Shown here: positions 40,365 through 48,405 of the stretch, piece by piece
How positions within the stretch are numbered: position 1 is the stretch's first letter
Layout of the letters: every line of letters starts with the position of its first letter
Assembly: GCF_024172125.1 (NCBI RefSeq)
Contig: NZ_JAMZEA010000018.1
Location: 62,001-126,000, forward strand
Source: Actinomadura rupiterrae
GTDB lineage: Bacteria > Actinomycetota > Actinomycetes > Streptosporangiales > Streptosporangiaceae
Direction: 5' to 3'
DNA length: 64,000 nt
Translations under genes and position numbers: made by a program
The notes under the pieces: generated by a model
The model's input: only the letters and a program-made list of their open reading frames with translations
Databases searched by the model: none
What the model was told of the DNA's origin: nothing

Positions 40365-41321
40365 TCAGCCGAGGGCGACCTTGAGGATTCCGGTCAGGGC
40401 GAGCTGCGCGAGGGACAGCGGGACAAGCCAGGCCCACGCGAGCTTCTGCAGCTGGTCCTCGCGCAGCCGCGGGTAGCTGACCCGGAACCAGATGACCAGG
40501 AACGCCAGGACGAACACCTTGGCGAGCGTCCAGAGCCAGCCGAGCTGGTCGTCCAGGAACGGGCCCTTCCAGCCGCCGAGGAACAGCACGGTCGTCAGCG
40601 CGCAGAGCACCACGATGCCCGCGTACTCGGCGAGCAGGAACAGCGCGAAGCGCAACCCGCCGTACTCCGTGTACGGGCCGAAGATGATCTCCGAGTCGGC
40701 GACCGGCATGTCGAACGGCGGGCGGCGCAGCTCGGCGAGGCCCGCGACGAAGAACACCACGCCGCCGACCGCCTGCCACGGCAGCCAGTACCAGCGCCAC
40801 TGCTCCACGATGCCGGGCAGCGACAGCGTCCCGGCGGCCATCGCGGCCGAGGACGCCGCGAACACCATCGGCAGCTCGTAGGACATCAGCTGCGCCGCGA
40901 CGCGCATGCCGCCGAGCAGCGAGTACTTGTTCGCGCTCGCCCAGCCCGCCATGATCGCGCCGATCACGCCGACGCCCATCACGGCGAGCGCGAAGAACAC
41001 GCCGGGGCCGAGGTCCACCGCGACCTGCCCGTGCGGCCCGACCGGGACCACCAGCAGGACCAGCAGGTACGGGACGAGCGCGACGGCCGGGGCGAGCTTG
41101 AAGATCCGCCGGTCGGCCGCGGCCGGGACGACGTCCTCCTTCTGGACGAACTTGACCCCGTCGGCGACCAGCTGCGCCCAGCCGTGGAACGCGCCGGCGT
41201 ACATCGGGCCGAGGCGGCCCTGCATGTGCGCCATGACCTTGTGCTCGATCTGGCCGACCAGCAGCGGCAGCACCGCGAACGCGGCGGCGACCAGCACGAG
41301 CTTGACGACGATCTCAAGCAT
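40365..41321 (-). CDS. nuoH: NADH-quinone oxidoreductase subunit H
   Basis: 318-residue eight-helix subunit forming the quinone entry with NuoB/NuoD. MQGRLGPMYAGAFHGWAQ, RRPPFDMPVADSEI and EYGGLRFALFLLAEY are the conserved quinone-chamber loops. ATG overlaps the end of nuoC by 8 bases. Confidence 0.93.
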   Translation of the reverse strand: MLEIVVKLVLVAAAFAVLPLLVGQIEHKVMAHMQGRLGPMYAGAFHGWAQLVADGVKFVQKEDVVPAAADRRIFKLAPAVALVPYLLVLLVVPVGPHGQVAVDLGPGVFFALAVMGVGVIGAIMAGWASANKYSLLGGMRVAAQLMSYELPMVFAASSAAMAAGTLSLPGIVEQWRWYWLPWQAVGGVVFFVAGLAELRRPPFDMPVADSEIIFGPYTEYGGLRFALFLLAEYAGIVVLCALTTVLFLGGWKGPFLDDQLGWLWTLAKVFVLAFLVIWFRVSYPRLREDQLQKLAWAWLVPLSLAQLALTGILKVALG

Positions 41322-41871
41322 GCGAGGGCCCCCAGTCGTCCGGGACGCCCGGCGGGCGGACGCGGCGGCGGGACGGCGCGCCGTGCCCGGACTCGCCCGG
41401 TTCCTTCGCGCCCGGCCACGGCTTGGCGACCCGCGCGGCGAGGACGAAGTCCTTGCGCAGCGGATGCCCTTCGAAGCCGTCCGGGAGCAGCAGCGGGACG
41501 AGGTTCGGATGGTCCTCGAAGGCGATGCCGAACATCTCGAACGTCTCGCGCTCGTGCCAGTTCGCGCCGCGGAACACGCCGGAGGCGGACGGCAGCACCG
41601 GGTTCTCGCGCGGGATGCGCGTGCGCACGAGCACGTGGTGCTTGCCTTCGAGCGAGTACAGGTGGACGACGATCGCGAAGCCGTCGTCCAGCTCGTCCAC
41701 GGCGGTGAGCCAGTCGAAGAACGCGCAACCGAGGTCGTCGCGGGCGAAGGCCAGCGCGTCCAGCCAGGACTCGGCGGGGACGTCGGCGGTGACCTCGCCG
41801 TGGCTCTCGGCCGTCGTGACGGCCTCGCCGAACCGCGCCGTCCAGGATTCGGCGAGCTCTTCCGGTGTCAC
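41314..41871 (-). CDS. nuoC: NADH-quinone oxidoreductase subunit C
   Basis: 185 residues, the 30-kDa subunit. The signature ANWHERETFEMFGIAFEDHPN and GFEGHPLRKDF are intact. It is not fused to NuoD, and no nuoD follows; nuoH is next. GTG start overlaps the nuoB stop. Confidence 0.93.
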   Translation of the reverse strand: MTPEELAESWTARFGEAVTTAESHGEVTADVPAESWLDALAFARDDLGCAFFDWLTAVDELDDGFAIVVHLYSLEGKHHVLVRTRIPRENPVLPSASGVFRGANWHERETFEMFGIAFEDHPNLVPLLLPDGFEGHPLRKDFVLAARVAKPWPGAKEPGESGHGAPSRRRVRPPGVPDDWGPSHA

Positions 41872-43007
41872 CGCGTCCTGCCGATCTCGTCGTCGCCCTC
41901 GTCGCCGTCCGCGAGGCCGGGGATGATCGACGGGTCGTGGTCCTCGGGACGGAACCGGCGCTTCCGGCGCGTCCCGCCGCCGTGCTCGTGCTGCTCGGCG
42001 TCCGCGGGCGGCTGGACCTCGTCGGCAGGCGGCTGGACCTCGTCGGGCGGCGTCTCCAGCGGGCGCGTCGCATCCGGCTGGGCAACCGCCTCATTCGGCA
42101 CGGTCAGGTCGTCCGGCTGGGCGACGACCTCGTGCGGAACGGTCGGGTCATCCGGCGGGGCGACGAGCTCGTGCGGAACGGTCGCATCGTCGGGCGCAGC
42201 CACGGGCTCGTTCGGGACGGTCGCATCGTCCGGAGCAGCAACAGTCTCGTCCGGGGCGGCGACCGGCATGGCGGGCAGCGTCGGCGTTTCGTCAACGGCC
42301 GGTCGCGGCTCGTCCGCCAGGGGCGCGGGCATCTCGACTTCCGCGGTCGCCGCGGAAGTGGCAGCGGACACTTCGGACGTCGCGGGAGGTTCCGGTTCCG
42401 GGTCGGGTTCGGGCGGTGGCGGCGGGGGCTGTATCGGACGGCGCAGAACCGTGGCCGGAAGTGGACGCGGCGGCGGAGGCGGCGACACCGGCTCGGAGCC
42501 GTTGCCGTCGTAGCGCTCGCCGAGCGACTCGGCGGCGATCTTCTCCTGGAGCCGGATGATCCCCTGCAGCAGCGCCTCGGGGCGCGGCGGGCAGCCGGGC
42601 ACGTACACGTCCACCGGGATGATCTGGTCGACGCCCTTGGTGACGCAGTAGGAGTCCCAGTAGGGGCCGCCGCAGTTGGAGCACGCGCCGAACGAGATGA
42701 CGTACTTCGGCTCGGGCATCTGCTCGTACAGGCGGCGGACGGCCGGGGCCATCTTGTCGCTGACCGTCCCGGACACCACCATCAGGTCGGCCTGCCGGGG
42801 CCCGGGCGCGAACGGGATCACGCCGAGCCGGATGAAGTCGTGCCGGCTCATCGAGGTCGCGATGAACTCGATGGCGCAGCAGGCGAGCCCGAAGTTGAAC
42901 ACCCAGAGCGAGTAGCGGCGGCCCCAGTTGAGGACGAACCGGACCGGCTTCGGCGCGAGCCGGGACAGCGGTCCGACACTGGGCGGCGGAAGATCCACGG
43001 CGCTCAT
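41868..43007 (-). CDS. nuoB: NADH-quinone oxidoreductase subunit B with long acidic tail
   Basis: 379 residues, about twice the usual 160-190. The N-terminal 170 residues are a complete NuoB with the N2-cluster ligands (GLACCAIEF, GACSNCGG, VPGCPPRPEALL). From about residue 178 a Pro-rich linker leads to a disordered tail with repeats of the form APDDATVPNEPV, APDDATVPHELV, PPDDPTVPHEVV, QPDDLTVPNEAV and twice PPADEVQ. ATG at 43007 fits the conserved N-terminus. Confidence 0.93.
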   Translation of the reverse strand: MSAVDLPPPSVGPLSRLAPKPVRFVLNWGRRYSLWVFNFGLACCAIEFIATSMSRHDFIRLGVIPFAPGPRQADLMVVSGTVSDKMAPAVRRLYEQMPEPKYVISFGACSNCGGPYWDSYCVTKGVDQIIPVDVYVPGCPPRPEALLQGIIRLQEKIAAESLGERYDGNGSEPVSPPPPPRPLPATVLRRPIQPPPPPPEPDPEPEPPATSEVSAATSAATAEVEMPAPLADEPRPAVDETPTLPAMPVAAPDETVAAPDDATVPNEPVAAPDDATVPHELVAPPDDPTVPHEVVAQPDDLTVPNEAVAQPDATRPLETPPDEVQPPADEVQPPADAEQHEHGGGTRRKRRFRPEDHDPSIIPGLADGDEGDDEIGRTR

Positions 43008-43038
43008 GCGGCCATTGTTCCCCACGCGGGTCCCGTCG

Positions 43039-43410
43039 CTAGACCCACGAGAGGACGCCCTTCTTCCCCGCGTACGCGAGACCGACGGCGAGGAAGGCCA
43101 GGAAGACGAACATCTCGCCCAGCGTGGTCATGCCGTAGCCGGGCGCGGAGAACACCGTCGCCCAGGGGAAGAGGAACACCGCGTCTACCGCGAACACGAC
43201 GTAGAGATAGGCGAAGACGTAGTAGCGGACGTACGACTGCGCCCATCCCTCACCGACCGGGTCGACGCCGCACTCGTAGGTGGTGAGCTTCTCGCCGGTG
43301 GGACGGCTCGGGCGCAGCAGCCGGTTCGCGGCGAGGCCGCCGCCGACGATCCCGCCGCCGACCGCCACCAGGGCGGCGACGACGCCGTACGCGTGGAAAT
43401 AGTCCTGCAC
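43039..43410 (-). CDS. nuoA: NADH-quinone oxidoreductase subunit A
   Basis: 123-residue three-helix subunit; TTYECGVDPVGEGWAQSYVR carries the conserved Cys loop at the quinone channel. GGAGGAGCCC precedes the GTG start. First gene of the leftward nuo operon; the 169 bp to the next, divergent gene should contain both promoters. Confidence 0.92.
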   Translation of the reverse strand: MQDYFHAYGVVAALVAVGGGIVGGGLAANRLLRPSRPTGEKLTTYECGVDPVGEGWAQSYVRYYVFAYLYVVFAVDAVFLFPWATVFSAPGYGMTTLGEMFVFLAFLAVGLAYAGKKGVLSWV

Positions 43411-43579
43411 GGGCTCCTCCGGGGCCGGGTCCCGTCAAGTATCCCCGACCGGCTCCGCCGGGACGCGTAGCCGGGCCCCCGCATCTGACGGGTTCACAAA
43501 ACGGGCGCTTCGCCTCACGTTGGAGGGAGGGCGCACCGCGTTCCGGCGGTGGCGCGGCGACCGGAGGGACGTGATCACC

Positions 43580-44914
43580 GTGGGCACACCACCGTCCGGC
43601 TGGGAGCCGCCGTCCGGGTCCGACTGGTGGGAGACGCAGCGGCAGCGCCCCGGCGGTCCGCCGCAGCAACCGCGACCGAGCACCCCGCCGCCCTTCCCGC
43701 CACCGCAGTCGGGCGGCCCCTACCCGCCTCCGCAGTCAGGCAGCCCATACCCGCCGCCCCAGCAGCCGAGCACCCCGCAGCCGTTCCCGCCTCCGCAGCC
43801 GATTCCGCCGACCCAGCCGCCGGCCCCGTCCGCCCCGTCCGCCCCGCGCCGCCGCCGGACGGCGCTGATCGCCGGCGTGACGCTCGCGACGCTGGTGTTC
43901 GTCGGCCTCTCCGCCGCGGCGATCACCCTGACCGTCCAGGACAGCCGGAAGGAGAAGCCGCGGGACACGCTGCTCAAGGCGGCGTCCGCGCTCGGGAGCG
44001 CCCGCATGCTCACCTACTCCGGGACGATCAGCTCCACCACGCAGACGCTCACCGGGAGGGTGAAGGTCACCAAGGGCGGGCGCGCGTACGGGCCGATCTC
44101 GTGGAGCGGGACCGACGCCACGATGCTGGCCGCAGACGGCCATGTCTTTCTGAAGGAACCGAAGTCGGCCTGGATGAGTCGTATGCAGGTGGGCACAACA
44201 GACGCCGCACTCCTTCCGGACGGCGACTACTGGGGCGCCGTCGACACGACCGAGCTCGGCATCGACTTCAAGGGCGCGCTCTCGCCGCCCGCCATGGCGT
44301 CGGTGCTGCGCCGCTACGCGGGCCTGCGCACGACGCGTTCCGAGACGACCGCGCGCGGCCGCAAGGCGATCAAGATCAGCGCGAGTGACGCCGCGTTCTA
44401 CATTTCCCGGACGGGCGGCCACGAACTGCTGCGCTACGAGCTGTCCTTTCCGAAGATCGCCGCGGACGTGACCGCGCAGCCGGTGTCGGCCGGTCCCGCC
44501 GCGGTCTCCGACGTGATGGCCGATCTCGGCCGCCTCGGCGACGCGTTCGACGCGTCCCGGCACGCGAAGGTCGCCGCGAAGCCGGAGTTCACCAGCTGCG
44601 GGACGTTCGGCCGGCCCTGCACGGTCAGCGTGAAGGTCCAGCCGGACGAGAACTCCCCCGGTCCGGCGCGGGTCAGGGCGTACTTCCGGCTGGCGTCCGC
44701 GCAGAACGGGGGCGGCAAGGTGTTCGGCGACTGCCAGGCCACCGGGGTCGTCGCGGCGGGGCAGAGCCAGCCGGTGACGTGCACGATCTCCGGCGGCGAG
44801 TGGGCCAGGCACGGCGCCGACTACAAGACCGTGTGGGTCTACACCGCGCCGTTCCAGCTGGCCGTCCAGCCCCAGGACGTACCGCGGATGCAGCACGATC
44901 TCGCCAACGAATAA
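43580..44914 (+). CDS. Anchored extracytoplasmic protein, paralogue 1
   Basis: 444 residues. A Pro/Gln-rich cytoplasmic N-terminus (residues 1-90, PYPPPQ repeats), one helix (TALIAGVTLATLVFVGLSAA) and an external domain that opens with KAASALGSARMLTYSGTISS and contains KVTKGGRAYGPISW. Two Cys pairs near the end (SCGTFGRPC; DCQATGV with TCTISGGEW) suggest disulfides. It is clearly homologous to the next gene. I choose GTG 43580 by alignment with that paralogue; GGAGGG lies 11 bases upstream. Function unknown; the fold resembles lipoprotein-like ligand carriers. Confidence 0.75.
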   Translation: MGTPPSGWEPPSGSDWWETQRQRPGGPPQQPRPSTPPPFPPPQSGGPYPPPQSGSPYPPPQQPSTPQPFPPPQPIPPTQPPAPSAPSAPRRRRTALIAGVTLATLVFVGLSAAAITLTVQDSRKEKPRDTLLKAASALGSARMLTYSGTISSTTQTLTGRVKVTKGGRAYGPISWSGTDATMLAADGHVFLKEPKSAWMSRMQVGTTDAALLPDGDYWGAVDTTELGIDFKGALSPPAMASVLRRYAGLRTTRSETTARGRKAIKISASDAAFYISRTGGHELLRYELSFPKIAADVTAQPVSAGPAAVSDVMADLGRLGDAFDASRHAKVAAKPEFTSCGTFGRPCTVSVKVQPDENSPGPARVRAYFRLASAQNGGGKVFGDCQATGVVAAGQSQPVTCTISGGEWARHGADYKTVWVYTAPFQLAVQPQDVPRMQHDLANE

Positions 44915-45025
44915 CTCGAACCTCACAATTGCCCACCAATTGGGGGGCCGGGGATCACACACCCCGATCTTTGCTGCACACTGGACAGGCATTTGAGGTC
45001 ATATGACCTGGAAGGATGTGACCGG

Positions 45026-46372
45026 ATGAGCAGTCCTCCGCCGCCACCGCCCGGATGGGACCCCCCGGCCGGTCCCTCCTGGCCGCCTCCGCCGCCCGAG
45101 GGCCCCGGAGGTCCCGGTGGGGCGGGCGGGCCCGGGTACCCCGGCGCGCCCGGAGCCCCGGGCGCCCCAGGCGCGCCCGGCTACGGCCCACCCGGGGGCT
45201 ACGGGTCCCCCGAGACGCCGCCGCCGTTCTACAACCCGCCGCCGCCCGGCCCCGGCATGCCGCCCGGACCGGGCATGCCCCCCGGCCCCGGGATGCCGCC
45301 GCCGGTCAAGTCCGGTGGGGGCAAGGGCGGCCTGATCGCCGCGCTCGTCGGCGGCGCCGTGCTGCTCGTCGCGATCATCGTGGTCGTGGTCCTCGTCGTG
45401 GTCGTGAACAGCGGCGAGAAGCCGGGCCAGCGCCTGGCCAAGGCCGCGGACGCCGTGGCGGGCGCCCGCGTGCTGGACTACAAGGGCTCGGTCGGCTCGA
45501 CGTCCGACACGCTGAGCGGCGACGTCAAGGTCACCAAGGGCGGCCGCGCCTACGGCCCGGTCTCCTGGGGCGGCAACAACGTCACCTTCATCTCGGCGGA
45601 CGACAAGCTGTTCGTGAAGGCGCCCAAGTCGTACTGGTCGGGCAAGTTCACCTCCACGGTCAACTCCGGGATGCTCAAGGACGGCGACCAGTGGGGCTCG
45701 CTGAGCTCCAGCGAGCTGATGGTCGACTTCAAGCAGAACCTGACCCCGACCGCGATCGCCGACCAGATGCGCCGGTACAGCAAGTTCCACCTCACGGTGA
45801 CCAAGACCACGGCGCAGGGCAAGAAGGCGCTCAAGATCACCGCGATCGGGACGACCTTCTACGTGACCGCCGACGGCGACCCGCAGCTGCTCCGCTACGA
45901 GAGCAGCTACCCCCGGGTCAGCGCCGACGTCACCCCGCTGTCGGGCGGCGCCGCCGCGCCCGCGATCAGCGACATCCGCGGCCAGATGGGGCAGCTCGGC
46001 GACGCCGTCGACTCCGACCACACCGCCCGCATCCAGGGCAAGGCCCAGTTCGTCAGCTGCAAGACCTTCGGCGACCCCTGCACGGTCAAGGCCGACGTCT
46101 GGACCACCCGGGGCAGCAACACGTCCCTGAACGTCAAGGTGACCTTCCGGCTCACCGAGAAGCAGGACGGCGGGAAGTACTTCGGCGACTGCACCAACAC
46201 CGGCACCGTCACCTCCACCGACGACGTCCCGGTGCAGTGCACGATCTCCGGCGGCGAGTGGGCCCGGACCGGCAAGAACTACCAGCGCGTGTGGGTGACC
46301 CCCTACGCGATCACGCTGGCCGCGTCCTCGTCGGACGTCCAGACCCTCCAGCGGAACCTCGACTCGGAGTAG
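45026..46372 (+). CDS. Anchored extracytoplasmic protein, paralogue 2, collagen-like N-terminus
   Basis: 448 residues. The cytoplasmic N-terminus is a Gly-Pro-X series (GPGGPGGAGGPGYPGAPGAP and later GPGMPPGPGMPP), then one helix (VGGAVLLVAIIVVVVLVVVV) and an external domain sharing KVTKGGRAYGPVSW, SCKTFGDPC and QCTISGGEWARTG with paralogue 1. GGAAGG precedes the ATG. A terminator follows. Function unknown. Confidence 0.78.
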   Translation: MSSPPPPPPGWDPPAGPSWPPPPPEGPGGPGGAGGPGYPGAPGAPGAPGAPGYGPPGGYGSPETPPPFYNPPPPGPGMPPGPGMPPGPGMPPPVKSGGGKGGLIAALVGGAVLLVAIIVVVVLVVVVNSGEKPGQRLAKAADAVAGARVLDYKGSVGSTSDTLSGDVKVTKGGRAYGPVSWGGNNVTFISADDKLFVKAPKSYWSGKFTSTVNSGMLKDGDQWGSLSSSELMVDFKQNLTPTAIADQMRRYSKFHLTVTKTTAQGKKALKITAIGTTFYVTADGDPQLLRYESSYPRVSADVTPLSGGAAAPAISDIRGQMGQLGDAVDSDHTARIQGKAQFVSCKTFGDPCTVKADVWTTRGSNTSLNVKVTFRLTEKQDGGKYFGDCTNTGTVTSTDDVPVQCTISGGEWARTGKNYQRVWVTPYAITLAASSSDVQTLQRNLDSE

Positions 46373-46389
46373 TTCCGGACACGGCGTCC

Positions 46390-46440
46390 AGAGTGCCGGT
46401 CGGGCTGCGGCATCGCATCCCGTCCGGCACTCTTTGTTCT
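46390..46440 (+). terminator. Terminator after paralogue 2
   Basis: 10-bp stem AGAGTGCCGG / CCGGCACTCT followed by TTGTTCTT, a good intrinsic terminator. Confidence 0.8.
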
Positions 46441-46486
46441 TGACCGTCGTCCCGTTCGTGATCGCCGTCGGCAGGAAGGGCGCTGC

Positions 46487-47815
46487 GTGAGTTCGAACCC
46501 GGAGGGGCCCTCCCCCGCACCCCCCTCTCCCCCGGCCGAGGAGCCGCGCGACCATTCTGAAGACGAGCCCGTCCCGGCGGCGGGGCCGGGTCGCCCTCGC
46601 CTGGCCCGGTTGGACGGGGACGAGTCCGTCGAAGCGGCCAAGCCGGACGGGCCCGAAACGGCCACGGACGGCTCAGCGGCCCCGGGCGGCGAGCCGCCGA
46701 AGAAGGGCTGGGGACGGGTTCTGGGGGTGCCCTCGCCGCTGCTGATCGCCGGATCGGCGATCGTGGCGGTCGCGCTGACTATCGCGGCGTTCGCGATGAC
46801 CGAGGACGGCGCGGAGAAGAAGCGGCGGCACGCGGCCAAGCCCCACCCGACCGCGCCCTGGGCCGCGGCTGCCCGGCAGCGGCTGCTGGGCGCGTCCGGC
46901 GTCCGCTACGACGGGACGGTCCGGAGCAACGACAAGCCCGTCCACCTGAAGCTGACCGTGTTCGACGGCGGCGCCGCCTCGGGGACGCTGACCGCGGGAA
47001 CCGAGCACGCGGACGTCGTGGCGGCGGGCGGCGACACCTACCTCAAGGCGGCAGCGTCCTTCTGGAAGAACTATGGAGGCGAGGCCGAGCACGCGGCCGA
47101 CTACGCGGGACGCTGGACGAAGGCACCCGCGAACCTGCCCGGCCTGGACGTGAAGGCCGTGTTCGCGCCGGACACGATCGCCAAGCGGCTCGCGTCCGCG
47201 CCGGAAAGGCCGTCCACCGAGACCGTCGGGACGGTCCGGGCGTACCGGCTCAAGACACCGCGCGCCGACTACCTCGTCGGTGTGGACGCACCGAACGCCC
47301 TGCTCAAGGTCCAGGCGGCGGGCGGGGACGAGCCGACCTTCACCGCCGCGGACGTGCCGGACGCCGCCAAGGCGTTCGCGGACGTCCGGACCCGGGTCGC
47401 CGCGCTCGGCGGCGCGTCGGACCCGGCGCTGCGGTTCCGTCCGGGCAAGCTGACCTTCATCAACTGCGACCAGAACGTGGACGGCTGCACGGTCAGCGTC
47501 CCGGCCTCGCTCGTCCGGCCGGAGGGCTCGCCGCCGGACGGCGCCCGGGCGACCTTGATCGCCACGGTCCTCGCGGACGGCCGCGCGCTCGGCACCTGCA
47601 CCGGGTCGGGGACCGTCCCGGCCAACGGCTCGCTCGTGCTGCGCTGCACGGTCACCGGCCCCGGCTGGCGGTCGTGGATGCGGTCGGCCCTGGACGATCC
47701 GGGCGCGCACCCGTACGAGGCGCGGGCCCGGGTCCTGGGCGAGGCCGTTTCGGCGTCCCGCGTGTCCCAGCTGCTGGCCCAGCTCGACCGGCACCGCCCG
47801 TCCGCCACCCCCTGA
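46487..47815 (+). CDS. Anchored extracytoplasmic protein, paralogue 3 (diverged)
   Basis: 442 residues. An acidic, disordered N-terminus precedes a helix (SPLLIAGSAIVAVALTIAAF, residues about 82-102) and an external domain (RQRLLGASGVRYDGTVRSND, NCDQNVDGCTVSVPASLV, LRCTVTGPGW). The Cys pattern and domain order match paralogues 1 and 2 but identity is low. GGAAGGG precedes the GTG. Function unknown. Confidence 0.75.
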   Translation: MSSNPEGPSPAPPSPPAEEPRDHSEDEPVPAAGPGRPRLARLDGDESVEAAKPDGPETATDGSAAPGGEPPKKGWGRVLGVPSPLLIAGSAIVAVALTIAAFAMTEDGAEKKRRHAAKPHPTAPWAAAARQRLLGASGVRYDGTVRSNDKPVHLKLTVFDGGAASGTLTAGTEHADVVAAGGDTYLKAAASFWKNYGGEAEHAADYAGRWTKAPANLPGLDVKAVFAPDTIAKRLASAPERPSTETVGTVRAYRLKTPRADYLVGVDAPNALLKVQAAGGDEPTFTAADVPDAAKAFADVRTRVAALGGASDPALRFRPGKLTFINCDQNVDGCTVSVPASLVRPEGSPPDGARATLIATVLADGRALGTCTGSGTVPANGSLVLRCTVTGPGWRSWMRSALDDPGAHPYEARARVLGEAVSASRVSQLLAQLDRHRPSATP

Positions 47816-47986
47816 CACCCTGCGGTCGGGCACCGTGGACGGCCAGCGGTCCGGCACCCCTGACGATCTGCGGTCCGGCTTCTCCCGGCCGGGCGGGAGA
47901 CGCCTGGCCAGGGATAGGGGTCGTGAGCTGGGACACAAGGGCGGCTCGGGGTAGGGGCGGTGCGGCGGCGGCCGCAAGCCGCTGCT

Positions 47987-47992
47987 TATAGT
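47987..47992 (+). promoter_or_regulatory. Candidate -10 box (TATAGT) of a leaderless transcript
   Basis: TATAGT ends 7 bases before the GTG of the leader ORF, so transcription would begin at or next to the start codon. No clear -35 box is seen. Confidence 0.5.
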
Positions 47993-47999
47993 GCGTGGC

Positions 48000-48104
48000 G
48001 TGAAACCCGTGCCCCCGGAGATCCCTCGACGCGCCGTCCTCGTGCGGCGGCTCCACGTCGACTACTGCCGACTGACCAGCTGCCTGTGTCGAGGTCGTTC
48101 CTGA
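48000..48104 (+). CDS. Cys-containing leader peptide upstream of korAB
   Basis: 34 residues, starting GTG and ending in RRLHVDYCRLTSCLCRGRS. The R-x-H-x-D-x-x-R-x-x-S-x-x-C pattern with clustered C-terminal Cys codons is that of short actinobacterial leader peptides found before sulfur and Fe-S related genes, where ribosome stalling on Cys codons is thought to control the downstream genes. No ribosome site precedes it, but a -10-like box lies exactly where a leaderless start requires. The next gene on this strand is korA, 300 bases on. Confidence 0.6.
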   Translation: MKPVPPEIPRRAVLVRRLHVDYCRLTSCLCRGRS

Positions 48105-48327
48105 CGGGCTGACGTCCGCCTGTCCGGAAAGGCGGCTGACCGCCACCGGACGGGCGGGATCACGAACCCGGAGCCCCGGCCGGGCGTCCCCCCGGATAGG
48201 AACGGTCCGAATCCCGTACCGCAGCACGATCGCGACACGACGGCCCCGACCTTGGTGATACGCCTGGAATGGCGGGGCACGGGCTCCACGCGCGGTCGAC
48301 CGACGCACCAGAGCCCGGACATACGAT

Positions 48328-48346
48328 GAAGGTAAGCCTAAGTAGC
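48328..48346. promoter_or_regulatory. Partial iron-box-like sequence before korA
   Basis: GAAGGTAAGCCTAAGTAGC matches the left and central part of the actinobacterial iron box TWAGGTWAGSCTWACCTWA (13 of 19 positions) but not the right arm. It lies 60 bases before the korA start. Confidence 0.35.
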
Positions 48347-48405
48347 GCCACGATCCCGGGTGCCTCCCGCGGGACGGGCGCTGCGCGTCGAGGAGGTCTT
48401 CCTCT

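Larger units (their letters stand above)
47816..48405 (+). other. korA upstream region
   Basis: 590 bp without a large gene. It contains TGCGGTCCGGC-type repeats (47820-47880), a -10-like TATAGT with a short leader ORF, GC-rich hairpin-forming sequence around 48165-48200 and a partial iron box near 48335. Confidence 0.55.
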
